Below, piece by piece: positions 1 to 10,260 of a stretch of DNA of 64,000 bases. This DNA is from Pyrenophora tritici-repentis (Eukaryota; Ascomycota; Dothideomycetes; Pleosporales; Pleosporaceae): the NCBI RefSeq assembly GCF_003171515.1, contig NC_089393.1:124001-188000 (forward strand), written 5' to 3'. Below the pieces are notes generated by a model. It had not been told where the DNA came from. It did no database searches and saw nothing but the letters and a program-made list of their open reading frames with translations. The stretch's first letter is position 1; each line of letters starts with the position of its first letter. Made by a program: the position numbers and the translations under genes.

Positions 1-805
1 CATAACGCGGTGTTTGTAATAACAGTACAAGAAAGCAGTTGAAGGTGTTATCCCAACACCTTATACTTGGTAAGTGACGGTAAAGTATCGGTATAATACT
101 ACGACATTTATTACTTTTTACATAAGTATACCCAAGAGTAAACTCGCCATAAGATACCTGTTCTTCATCAAATATTGACAAGAAAAGATTCAATATAGAC
201 ATCCAAGTCAGTGACGTGTATTCCCAAAATACGTCTACACAAACATCTATGAATCAAACCACGTAATCTTAACAACCTTGAATGACCTTATAGCCCTGAA
301 CGACATCGCTCACAAGTAAGCGATTAGGCTTGTCTGTTAGGAGCTCATCTATGTCCTTTACTACTATTTAGCTGCATCTTCTACAGACTCGTCCGCTCTA
401 CCAAATTGATGTCATTTCGCTTTCTCACACGTGTAAAACATGCGAGGTGTCTAGAGCATTTTCGCTTTGTAGTGTTCGACGACAGAAGTACATGACGCGT
501 TGTTAGTTTTACGCGGGGATCAAAGTCATGATCATAGAGTGTAAAGGCATATACGAAATGGGCGTGTCAGTGCTAAAGGGATAGACGAGCGATGATTGTG
601 GGAAATGAGTGAGGAGGTGCAGTGAGAAGCCGTTTATGTAGGGAGTAAATTAGAAAATAAGATGGATATCAAAAAACGTATAGGAATGTGATTGAAAGTT
701 TGGTATACTGGCATATCATGGGTTTACTTAAGTCGTCGATATAATATTTTAGTAGTAATTACGAATAACCAGTCCTACATCTAACTCCATCTCATATCAA
801 CCCCC
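1..805. other. Non-coding, no gene seen
   Basis: AT-leaning sequence without a long ORF or recognisable gene in either strand. It lies downstream of the dehydrogenase at 806-1755, so it must contain that gene's 3' region. I see no tRNA, no clear terminal inverted repeat and no tandem array. Confidence 0.6.
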
Positions 806-1755
806 TCAAATCTTCGCCTTAACACCCTCCTTCTCCCCCAACCTCTCAAACAACGGCGCCGTCCTCCCACCCCTAAACAAATCCAACATCTCCCTCCCCA
901 TCCACTTCTCCCGACTCCTCGCCAACCCCCCTCTCCAAATCCGAAAACCTATCCGCTTGAACAAAGATTCCCGCGCCATTCGCCTTGTTCCCCCTCATCC
1001 ATCAACCAACACACAGCCAACGCCACCGATTCCACCGTATTAATAGGAACACCCGCCTCCCGCATCTGCTCGACATATTTCTCCGGCGACACAGCACCCA
1101 AAACGCGATTATTAGCCGTCAAGATAGGCGTAACAGTAATACCGGGCGCAACAACCGAGATGCTAATACCGACTTTTGCGCATTCCTGCTTCAACGCTCG
1201 CATGAGACCCACAACACCGTGCTTAGCTGCTGAATACAGGGGCGCCCCCGCCGACGCGAGATAGCCGGCCAAACTGGCGGTTAGTACAATCGACCCGCCG
1301 TCGTTGCCGTTCTTGCGCAGGTGGTGGATGGCGAGTTTGGTCGTGGCGCAAGCGCCGTCCATGTCGATGGCGAGGGTGCGGTGGTCGGGCTCCGCGAGTT
1401 GGCCGCTGGAATCGAGTGTGTCGGTGAAGAATTGGTCGCCGCGTTCTGCTATGCCGGCGTTGACGAAGACGGCGTCTATGCGGCCGAAGCGCGTGTGGGC
1501 TGCGTGGAAGGCGGCTCGTTGTGAGGGCCAGGATGTTACGTTGCATTCGTGGTAGAAGAGGTGGGTTGGGGGGTGGGTGAAGGTTGGGGGTGGAGGTTGG
1601 AGGTCGAGGAGGACGAGGTTGTGGGATGGGTTTAGGGAGGAGAGGAGGGTGGCTGTTGCGAGGCCGATTCCTGATGAGCCTCCTGTTATGACGATGGTTT
1701 TGGGGGTTGATTTGAGTGTGTGGAGGTTTGCTGGGTTTGGTTCGAAAAGGGACAT
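806..1755 (-). pseudogene. Short-chain dehydrogenase/reductase with two +1 frameshifts
   Basis: Classical SDR oxidoreductase with a Rossmann fold. The N-terminal part shows the TGGSSGIG cofactor loop, an acidic residue after strand 2 (LLDLQ) that suggests NAD(H) preference, the NAG motif, the catalytic Ser in TASLAGY and the YSAAK catalytic Tyr-Lys pair. It resembles fungal 15-hydroxyprostaglandin-dehydrogenase-like SDRs; the substrate is unknown. The uninterrupted frame stops at 949 (268 codons). Family-like C-terminal sequence continues downstream in other frames (GIFVQADRF, then REKWMGREMLDLFRGGR and APLFERL) to a TGA at 806-808. Two single-base insertions account for this, in the C runs at 990-994 and 926-931; removing one base from each gives a 315-codon protein. 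Either the gene carries a truncated C-terminus or these are sequencing overcalls. The N-terminal catalytic core is intact. It is divergent to the p24 gene. Confidence 0.8.
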
Positions 1756-2467
1756 GGTGGGTGGTAGACTTGATGTTTGAATGGAAGTGGGATGATTGGG
1801 AAGTAAGCTGATTGGAAAGTGAGTTTATTGGGGTATAAAAGGGAAGATGGCAGACGATTGGACATATATAAAAGTTGCTCAGGTTACTCGGCTAAGGATG
1901 GGCTGACGACTATTTACCTAGGTTCGATGTTGTAGTTTGCGGGGTCGCCGGAGAACCCGCTATATTCACACAAAGATCGACGCGAACACGACTAGAAATG
2001 ATGAGCTCGTGGTACTTGCACGTTTGAACGTGTGCATCGTAGACGGTTGACCAGATCAAACTAGGGCGGTATCATGCCTGAGAGCAAAGTTTAGACGATT
2101 TTCACTTTCGAGATATAATTCCTAACATTCAACGAATAACAAATTTCCAAATCAACATCATCGCAAATACCTTAGACACGCTTCCATTCAGCCACAAGTC
2201 AAGATGGAAGCCCCAACACGGATGTGGATGTCTGAATCTCAAACAACGCGCCCGCGCGGGAAACGCACGTGTGCCCTGGCGCCCTAACTAGCCGCATTCG
2301 GAACATACCACCTGGAGTTTCCGAGCTTCAACATTCAAGACACCAAGATATACCCCAACCCATCCAGCCCGCTTCTTCCCCACAAAAGCCACACGGCGCG
2401 TAATCCTCAATTCCTCTCCCTCGCGACGGCAACAAACAAGGCGAAGAGAAGAAAAGAAAACGAAGCC
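1756..2467. promoter_or_regulatory. Divergent intergenic region SDR / p24
   Basis: 712 bp between two divergent start codons, so it should hold both promoters. TATA-like stretches occur near 1836-1872, on the SDR side. No coding potential is seen, and no specific operator is identified. Confidence 0.45.
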
Positions 2468-3322
2468 ATGTGGAGACCAACATCACTCCTCGCGGCCGCG
2501 TTAGCAGTGGTGCCCTCGCAGGCGCTGCATTTCTACATGGAAGGGGCGCTTACAAAGTGCTTTTATGAGGAATTGCCAAAGGACACTTTAGTCGTGGGTA
2601 CGTAAACTACCTCCATGCCACCTATCCCCAACCCGCAACCCGCAACTAACCCAACACCACCAGGCCACTACCACGCCGAAGCCTGGGACGACCTCCACAA
2701 AACCTTCCTCACCAAACAAGAAGTCTCCGTGTACGTCACCGTCGAGGAAACCTTCGACGACAACCACCGCATCGTGGCCCAACGCGGCAAGTCGGAAGGT
2801 CGCTTCACCTTCAGCGCTGCAGACAGCGGCCAGCACCGCATCTGCGTGCAGCCGCAGAACGTGCAGAGCTCTGGTAGCGGGTGGCTCAATGGCGGGATTC
2901 ATGGCACCGTGCGGTTTACGCTCGATATGGCGATTGGCGAGACGAGTCGGATTGAGCGTGAGGATAAGGATAAGGTGGAGACGTTGGTGCAGAAGGTGCA
3001 GGATTTGAATAGCCGGTTGCAGGATGTGCGGAGGGAGCAGGTGTTTCAACGGGTATGTTATTCACACACACTCTCTCTCTCTCTTTCTCTCTTCACGGTC
3101 TGGGTGGATATATACGTGGATATCAGGGCTTGGATATGGATGGAGGCGAATATGTTACTAACACACTTGCAGGAGCGAGAAGCCGAATTCCGCGACCAAT
3201 CCGAACACACAAACTCGCGCGTCGTCCGCTGGACTCTTATCCAACTCGTTATTCTCGCTGTAACGTGCGTTTGGCAACTCTCGCATCTGCGCGCCTTCTT
3301 CATCAAGCAGAAGCTTACTTAG
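2468..3322 (+). CDS. p24 family cargo receptor (emp24/gp25L/Erp type)
   Basis: Type I membrane protein of COPII/COPI vesicles that sorts secretory cargo, including GPI-anchored proteins, between ER and Golgi. Three exons: 2468-2597, 2664-3052 and 3173-3322, encoding 222 residues, the usual family length. In order: a signal peptide (about residues 1-19), a GOLD domain with the two conserved cysteines (KCFYEELP near residue 31 and HRICVQ further on), a coiled coil (DKVETLVQKVQDLNSRLQDV), a single membrane span (VVRWTLIQLVILAVTCVW) and a short cytosolic tail, FFIKQKLT, with the diaromatic and lysine residues expected for coatomer binding. The start is chosen because it begins a good signal peptide and the splice phases fit. 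The second intron (3053-3172) has GTATGT, TACTAAC and TTGCAG signals but is 120 nt with no stop in frame. The subclass (Erp1-like alpha) is inferred from the tail only. Confidence 0.9.
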
Positions 3323-4172
3323 AAGAATGAACTTGCTTTTATTCGTTATCCGGGGGTGTTGGAGGGCGGGTTGCATCGTCTAGAAAAGTCGAGATTTATA
3401 CGGGGGGTATAGGTGTAGTGATAACGACAGCAATGGAAATGAAGTTATTTGCTGTGTTATGTTATGTTATGCTATGCTATACCGGATTCCTTTGGACAAG
3501 AGGGAAGATGGTGAAGAATAGTAAATCTCGCGTTTTTTTTGTATTGTAAAGGGAACACACACGATAGTTAAAGGCGTTTGAAAAGAATCATGGTTGATGG
3601 GGTAGGGGCAAACCTGTATGTTCTTTATCTTTTAACAGGCTACTGGAATCAAATCAAAGATATATAAAAAAACTCCACCCATTCCCCCCTCACATCAAAT
3701 CCAACTTCATCCCCTCCGTTGCCCCATCAAACTAAACCAAATCACACACATACCCAAACAGCGAAGAAAAACATCCCCCCCTCCCCCCTTTTAGAATTCA
3801 CCAGTCAAGAATACAAACAATCTCAACTTTACACCAGTGTTCAGAGACATGCATACGGTATCTAGTCTACATAAGTATGCTGTATATATCTTGGGATAGA
3901 TAAAATTTGATGACCTGTTCGCACATACATGAATATCCTCCCTCCCTACCCTCCTATGCATGCATGTATGTTACATAGCATCTCATATAAAAACCCATAC
4001 ATGAATAATCACACACACACACACACTCTCTCTCTCTCTCTGTCTCTTCTTTCCCACCAACCAGAAACGCCTCGCTATGCAAGTATCAATACCGACAAAA
4101 GTCCCAACAAAAAATCCCAAGAACTTTCACAAACTCCCACCCCCACGCGGGATGAATACATGAGTTTCCTTT
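3323..4172. other. Intergenic between convergent p24 and Swc4 genes
   Basis: 850 bp holding both 3' regions. It contains a CA-then-CT dinucleotide tract at about 4012-4041 and several poly-A/T and poly-C stretches. No gene seen. Confidence 0.6.
4012..4041. repeat. (CA)n(CT)n microsatellite
   Basis: Roughly 30 bases of alternating CA followed by CT dinucleotides in the 3' intergenic region of the p24 gene. A similar CT tract lies in p24 intron 2 (about 3068-3090). Confidence 0.85.
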
Positions 4173-6370
4173 TTACTTCCTAACCCTCTTACTGCTACTA
4201 ACCTCACCCTCACTCCCCTGAGAAAACACACTCGCACTCCTTTTATGCCCTTGCCCTTGTCCCTGCCCTTGTCCTTGACTCTGCCCTTGCCCTTGCATAC
4301 CACCAGCACCTTGGCTAGTAGCCCGACTTTGCTGTTTACTACTCTCATCCTCGCCTTCTGCATCTACATCGCCGTCATCATCTTCTACTTCGCCGTTGAA
4401 GCCACCTTCGTCTTCATCGTCGTCGTCGTCATCGTCTTCTTCCTCCCCCTCGGCGTCATCGTCGTGGAGGTTATCAGCGTCGTGACCTCCTTCGTCTGCG
4501 TCGCCTTCTGCGTCGTCGCCGCCGTAGTTTTTGTTCACGTCGTCTTCTTCGTCGTCGTTTTCGCCGTCGGCGTCGGCGTCGACTTCGGGGTTGGGTTGTT
4601 CTTGTTTGGGTTGTTTGTTGTTGTTGCTATTGTTATTATTGGACGTGGTGGCATTGTTGGTTTCGCTTGCTCCAGTTTCTTTGCCTGCTCCGCCGTTCCG
4701 CCGCTCCTTCATGGCGAGCAGTACTTTGCATTCGCCTTCTTCCTTTTCGCGTACTTTGCGTACGTCGAGGAGGCGGCTGACTTTTGCAACGAGTTGCTCG
4801 AATACATCGGCGATTTTGCTGGTTGGTATGCTGACGATTTCGCTCACGCCGAGGGCGGCAAGCATTTGTCCAATCTTCTGCGTTTGTACGTTGCTCTTTG
4901 CTTGTCGCATCTTGAGCAGCTTGTCCGAGCCAAATGTGACACCAGAGGTAAGCCGGTCGTGTGTTGATACATTGAATCGGTGTTCTTGATGTGGAGAGAG
5001 GTGTTTGACGGGTGTTTGGGCCGTCTTTTCGTGGTGTTGTGCCATGCTTTGTCGGCGGTTCGCAGCAGATAGTTGTTGTTGCGCAGAGCCGGGAGTATGG
5101 ACCATGTCGTTGGCAGAGAGACTGAGACGACCTGGTCCTGTTGCGCCGCCTGATGCACGTTTCTTGCTGCGATCCTGCTGGAATAGTTGCTGGAAGAGGG
5201 CTTGAAGGGCTTGTGAAGATGTAAAGGCTTGGAGGCCGGCCGAGGCTTGTGGATTTGCAGGTGGTGCGTCCAGTCGGGCTCGTAGTTCTTCGCGTTCGGC
5301 ATCGAGGCGGTTCGCTGCCATGTTGATACGTTGAAGCTCGGTGAGCAAGAACTCCTCTTCCTTGACCTCGTCCATTGTTCGGTTTATGAGGGCCGTGGCC
5401 AGCATCTTTCGGTTCCGTTCCATATTAGGGTCGAACTTTGTGAGCATCTCATAGAGACTGTACTGGTCGGCGTCCATGGAGACTTCTGGTATACGCTGCT
5501 TCATCAGCTTCGCGGATATGTCATAGAAGCGCGCCTTGAGGTCTTCAAGCGAGCGCTTCTTGGAAGGTGCGAAGGGCATTGTAGCTAATGCATGGTCGTC
5601 GCCAGGCGCGGTTTCGGGCGCATGGTGTCGCGCTGGTTGGTAGTCGTAGCGGTCCCAGATGACCGGCCAGCGATACGAGTAGTCGCGGATTACTCCAAAC
5701 AAGTAGTCGGTCTCCTCGCGGCTCCAGTCGTCGCTGCGCAGATACTGGTCGTACTCCTCATCGGTGAAACCTGGCATGTCGACCTTGATGTCGTACTTTG
5801 CATAGTCGGAGCATGATTCGAGGTACGAGTCGGCGGTAGTAGTCGCGGCAGCATCGTCGCCGCTTGCTTCCTGCATAGTCGCGTCGCCAGCCTCTTGCAC
5901 AGGCGGTGCGGTCGTCGTGGGTTTGCGCCGCCAGTGCTTCAGCACAAGGCCATCAGCGCGCGCTGGGTTCGTAAAGGGCTGCTGTATCCTGCCACATATC
6001 CCATTAGCCCTCGCCCAGCCCATGTCCACACCCAAACATACCATTTCTTCGCAGGCCCCGTGCTCTGTCTCTTCGCCCGATACGCCTTCTTCTCCTCGTA
6101 GACGGCGACGGGCGGCGGCCGTTCGCCATACAGCGCAGCAACCTCGCGCGCAACGCCCTCTGGTCGAATCAGAGTCAGTCTCGACCTTTTGACTATTTCC
6201 CAAGGAAAGACGTAAGAGTTGCCTAACGTACGTATCTTCCTGCTCCCTCCCGCAGGCTTGGACCGCTTTTGAGTCTGCTGTGCCACTGCTGCTGGACCTA
6301 CCGTCTTTGGCGCATCACCGCCGGCAGCAGGCAGCCCTAACATATCGCGCACATCGCGTCCCGACGCCAT
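4173..6370 (-). CDS. SWC4: SWR1/NuA4 subunit Swc4 (DMAP1 homologue)
   Basis: Shared subunit of the SWR1 (H2A.Z exchange) and NuA4 (histone acetyltransferase) complexes, acting in the nucleus. Exons 6232-6370, 6042-6192 and 4173-5988 give 701 residues. The N-terminus MASGRDVRDMLGLP is typical. RPEGVAREVAALYGERPPP and the PFTNPARADGLVLKHW block are family signatures, followed by the divergent SANT domain (YDQYLRSDDWSREETDYLF ... YRWPVIWDRYDY, about residues 150-200) and a coiled coil. The C-terminal third is low complexity: Asn-rich, a long Asp/Glu-rich stretch, then Gln-Gly repeats and a basic end (KRVRK). The second intron (5989-6041) is clear. The first (6193-6231) would be only 39 nt, in phase and stop-free, so it may be retained, giving 714 residues. 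Confidence 0.92.
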
Positions 6371-7389
6371 CGCAACTGTCGCAAGGCGCCGTCGTCAATG
6401 AGCCGGTGAGAGGAGAGGGTGCGGGTGATGGAATCGCAAGGCCCCGGCAAGAGTAGACGAGGTTAATTCGTTGTTGGGAGTCGCGCGTTGGACCCTGCGG
6501 CGGCTACCTCACGTGTGGATTTGCGGTGTGTGAGAAAATTGGCGGCAAAAGGCGTGCACTGCAGCAGCAAAAAGTGTGCAAAAGTATAAGTGATTCAAAA
6601 AGTGATTCGAGCTTGAGCATGCGCAATATGAAGCGGCTCCCAGGGTTCACTCCCGCTCTCGCGCTATCAGGTAGGCACAGCTATGGAGTCATGGATTGCC
6701 GCTGTTAAGGCAGCTTCCAATCACACACGCAAAGAGGCCATAGCTCCCGGCCATATGATCAAATGGCCCCCTCCTAGCTTCCTTCACAGTCGTATCATGA
6801 CCGCCTCGCTACCACTCCAAAACTGCTAGACATGTCACTGCACCAATCTCTGCTAGCCGTCGCCTGTAGTGACTTGGTCTATTCGCTCCACTACTCTACC
6901 TGAACTAAAGCGCGGCCCGACGTCTCCCACTGTACACTGTACACACTGAATCTTCACCCGTACAGCCCTGGGCCCAAAAGAGACTCCTTTACATGCTATA
7001 TTTTCCTCGTGCCAAAAATGAATAATCGAAATGAGATGCCACAAGTGCAGGCCTCGCCAAGCACACCGCAACGCCGCAAGCGCCCAATGGATACCACTCC
7101 CACACACTTTGCCAGCTGGTCGATGGGGCAACGTGGGAGCGCGACGCGGAAAAAGGGATGATGATAATGTTTGGCGCGCTGATGATGATTCCAGGCTGGT
7201 GGGGGGAGGCGCTTCGGTCGATCGGTCGTCGTAACTATTACCGTGGAAGGAGATTTTCGATCCCGTCTATCAATCATTACAAGATACCTATACAGAAAGA
7301 AAACGTGACCGAGGGAATACTATCGCTCAAAGAACGGACTCCATGATGCAACGCAAAGGGAAGAAAACCAAGCGACGACGCCGCCATTA
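6371..7389. other. Intergenic between Swc4 promoter and CK1 3' end
   Basis: About 1 kb with no convincing ORF. The part next to 6370 is the Swc4 promoter and the part next to 7390 is the casein kinase 3' UTR. Short ORFs here lack recognisable domains. Confidence 0.6.
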
Positions 7390-9124
7390 CTACTTGCTGG
7401 CGCCGCAGCATAGCGCGTTGGCCAACTTCTGCATGAAGCTTTGCTTCTCAGGTGCCTGTTGCCGGGGTTGTTGGAGCGTTGGGCTGCTGGCCTGGGCTGG
7501 GCGGTTCTGCGACAGGTTTGGCTGGCTGTGCTGGAACTGAGCCTGCGTCGATGCGCCTTCTGGTGGCGCGAGCTCGCCCATGCTCTTCCTCTTGACCTGC
7601 GAGTCGCGGTTCATGTTTTCTCTTGGGCTTCGTCCGGCCTGGGCGCGCGTCGCTCCCGGCTTGGGCAGCGGCTCGTTTAAGCGGTGGTGGTCGATGGGCA
7701 GATGGGTCTTCTGCTGCCTGTGTTGCTGGCCCTGGAGGTTCACAGCCATGGACGAGTTGGGGTTCACGTTTGAGTGATGCATGGCCTGCGCAGCGGAAGG
7801 GTGCGACTTGAGCACCTCCCAGCCCTTTCCGTTGTTGAGCTTCATCCAGTCGTACTCGCCATCCTCGACCTCTCCGGTGCTCTTGAGCGCCTGCGTGAAG
7901 AGCTCGCGTAGGTAGTCGTAGTCGGGCGTGTCCTCGAAGCCCAGGTTACGGACGTAGCTGAGGTACTTGTTGAACTCCTCTGTGATTTGTTAGCGGATGC
8001 ATATCGTGATGCTACACATGCGTCACGTACCAGGGAAGCCATCGCACAGATCCTTGATGGGCGTCGTCTGCTTCTTCTCTCCAATCTTCTCGTACTTTTG
8101 CTTGTTGGTAGCGGCCTTGAGACCTTGCCATGGCAGTCCGCCGCGCAGAAAGTACATGAATACGTGACCAAGGGCCTCGAGATCGTCGCGACGCGACTGC
8201 TCGCGTCCCAGATGGGTGTTGATACTCATGTATCGAGCCGTTCCGGAAAGAGACTTGCGCTCTCTGTAGGGAATGTGCTGCTTGGTCTTGGGGTCGCGGT
8301 ACTGCTTGGCCATGCCAAAGTCGACGACGTGGATGACATTGGCGCTCTTGGAGCCGGGGCGGCCAATCAGGAAGTTGTCGGGCTTGATGTCGCGGTAGAT
8401 GAGGTTCTTCTCGTGGATGGTCTGGACGCGTGAGAGCTGGCATGTGTGAGCGCGTGTGCATGGTTGGGATATGCAGTTTGCCTACCATCTGCTTGGCTAC
8501 CATGACAACCGTCTTGATGGAAAATTTCCTGTTGCAGTGGTCGAACAGGTCCTCCAAACTGGGGCCGAGCAGGTCGATGACCAGGATGTTGTGGAGGCCC
8601 TCCTGCCCAAAGTAGTAGACATTAGGAATCCCAGCTGTAGGCGGTCAGTATGTTGTTCGTTGTTGTTGTTGTTTGCTTGTGTCGCTAGCACGTGAGTCTA
8701 GAAAGATATGGCCGACAAGAGGCCGACAGAGAGGACGCGGCCGGCCATTGTATCGTAGACAGACGCGCAGCCAGACACGCAAACAATGAGGCAATACAAT
8801 GGCCATGTACACATACACACACACACACACACATACACGAGTCTCGTTGATAGTCACAGGTGCGACGGACAGGTGACGGGTGGAGGTGAAAGGGGGTCAA
8901 GGACATTGGGTTTACTCACGGCAGCCCACAAGAATCTTGTACGTGCGATACTCATCGCGTAGTTGCGGAGCATCGCTCTTCCTTGGCTCGAACTTGATGG
9001 CGACCTGCTGCTGGTTGAGCAAGTTGGTGCCCTCGAAGATGACGCCAAAGCTGCCCTCGCCAATCTTCTTGCCGACGCGGTAGTGCACGCCCACGACGTT
9101 TGAACTCGTGCTGCCGCTCGCCAT
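7390..9124 (-). CDS. Casein kinase I, YCK1/YCK2 type, palmitoylated tail
   Basis: Plasma-membrane Ser/Thr kinase of the CK1 family, which in yeast controls bud morphogenesis, endocytosis and glucose sensing. Exons 8920-9124, 8486-8634, 8031-8436 and 7390-7979 give 449 residues. Kinase features in order: the glycine loop [13 protein letters not shown], the VAIKFE lysine, [11 protein letters not shown], the catalytic loop [22 protein letters not shown], the CK1 signature [16 protein letters not shown] and LPWQGLKA. A Gln/Pro-rich tail follows. The protein ends NALCCGASK: the vicinal cysteines match the C-terminal palmitoylation site of Yck1/Yck2, which separates it from nuclear Hrr25-type CK1. 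The start at 9124 fits the family N-terminus. The first intron is long (285 nt) and contains a CA-rich stretch. YCK assignment is firm; the pathway role is inferred from yeast. Confidence 0.94.
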
Positions 9125-10080
9125 GGTGCTGTCGAGTGTCGACGGTGGATGGAGTGGTAGAGGAGGGGGTGGGGGGAAGGTACGGTAGTGGTAGTGGTGG
9201 TTAGAGAGGCTGCGTCGGTGTGGGTGTGGTTGTGACAGCAGCGAAACAGGGCCGCAGCCGTTCTCCGGTAACGAGGCTTGGGGCTGAAGCAACCGGCTTT
9301 GGCGACGCGGCGTCTAGCTGGTCCTTGGGGAGGCTGCAAAGAGCAGCGTGCGAGGGAGAACGGGCGAGGTTCAGAAGAATGGGCGTTTGGGATGGGCAAT
9401 GAAAGAAGAGCGACCGACTCGAGGTGGAAAAGACGTGGAGCACTGGAGAAGGGGAAGGGCAGCAGCGACATGGGGGGTGCGTGCACTAACACGGCCAGAC
9501 AGCCAGCAGCCGCTTAACCCATCCGACACAACCCTCGCTAGCTCAGAGTCGACCACGACAAGCTCAATTCACTGGCCGAGCACGGGGACGGGGTGACGGG
9601 GTGACGGCAAGCCAGGGCACGCGCGCACTGCCAAAGCCTGCATAGAGACGGGTGCATGCCAATGCTGGCCGACACAGTACCCACCTCGGTAAACCTTTGA
9701 TGCTATCGCGACGGCTATCTACAGTACATAGTTGTATCTATATCTATTCATGGCTGTCCATTATCTGATAGCGCTGTCCGTTGCAGCCTGTATCTGCAGC
9801 ACTGCCCAGCCCCCAGCCCCATGCTCAATGTAATTGTGCTCGGAGAGGAAGCGCAAAAAATAAAATATCACTGGCCCGGAAATTCGACAACAATGCTCTA
9901 CACTACTGGCTCTCCAGCCCAAAGCACACCTCAGCTCGCACCAAACAAACGCCTGGCTGCCGCTCCGTCGCCATGGCTATTGTCAGCGCTCGTCGCAAAC
10001 AAGTCCCACACGTGATGATCTTTCTGTTGTTGCTTGCACCCAACATCCAGCTACTGTGGTCCGCCACGTAACATGGAAAA
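9125..10080. promoter_or_regulatory. CK1 upstream region
   Basis: Region upstream of the casein kinase start codon, expected to hold its 5' UTR and promoter. Short ORFs are present on both strands but have no family features. A TATA-rich stretch lies at about 9720-9750. Nothing else is identified. Confidence 0.4.
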
Positions 10081-10260
10081 TTAACAGGGGTCTTACTCAT
10101 AGCAGATCATCTTGTTTATTTCATCTTGTAAATTAAATAGAAAGCCTCGAGAATATAGAGAAAATTCTCCTCTTTTGTAACGTCTTTTTCGTTTCTTAAA
10201 TCGTCTTTTTCTTTGTGTAGAGTTATAGGTGGAATGGAAGAAAATTATGACCCCTGTTAA
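10081..10260. mobile_element. MITE-like non-autonomous element, 12-bp terminal inverted repeats
   Basis: A 180-bp AT-rich segment bounded by perfect inverted 12-mers, TTAACAGGGGTC at 10081-10092 and GACCCCTGTTAA at 10249-10260. The outermost bases are TTAA on both sides. This can be read as a TTAA target duplication (piggyBac-like) or as a TA duplication inside the repeat (Tc1/mariner-like). The interior is AT-rich without a coding frame, contrasting with the GC-richer flanks. The size, termini and lack of coding capacity fit a miniature inverted-repeat transposable element. The superfamily cannot be decided from one copy. Confidence 0.75.

Noticed and set aside
1223..1546. Arg-rich 107-codon minus-strand ORF
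   Set aside because: Shadow frame of the SDR gene; composition is an artefact of GC-rich codons.
4245..4967. 240-codon plus-strand ORF with long hydrophobic (Val/Phe) stretches, looking like a membrane protein
   Set aside because: Antisense of the Swc4 Asp/Glu-rich repeats; GAC/GAG codons read as GTC/CTC on the other strand.
8854..9492. 212-codon minus-strand ORF upstream of the kinase
   Set aside because: Shadow of the kinase first exon and 5' UTR; low-complexity Ser/Thr/Pro without a domain.
10081..10260. Possible small RNA gene between TTAACAGGGG ends
   Set aside because: Perfect terminal inversion and TTAA flanks fit a MITE better; no promoter boxes seen.
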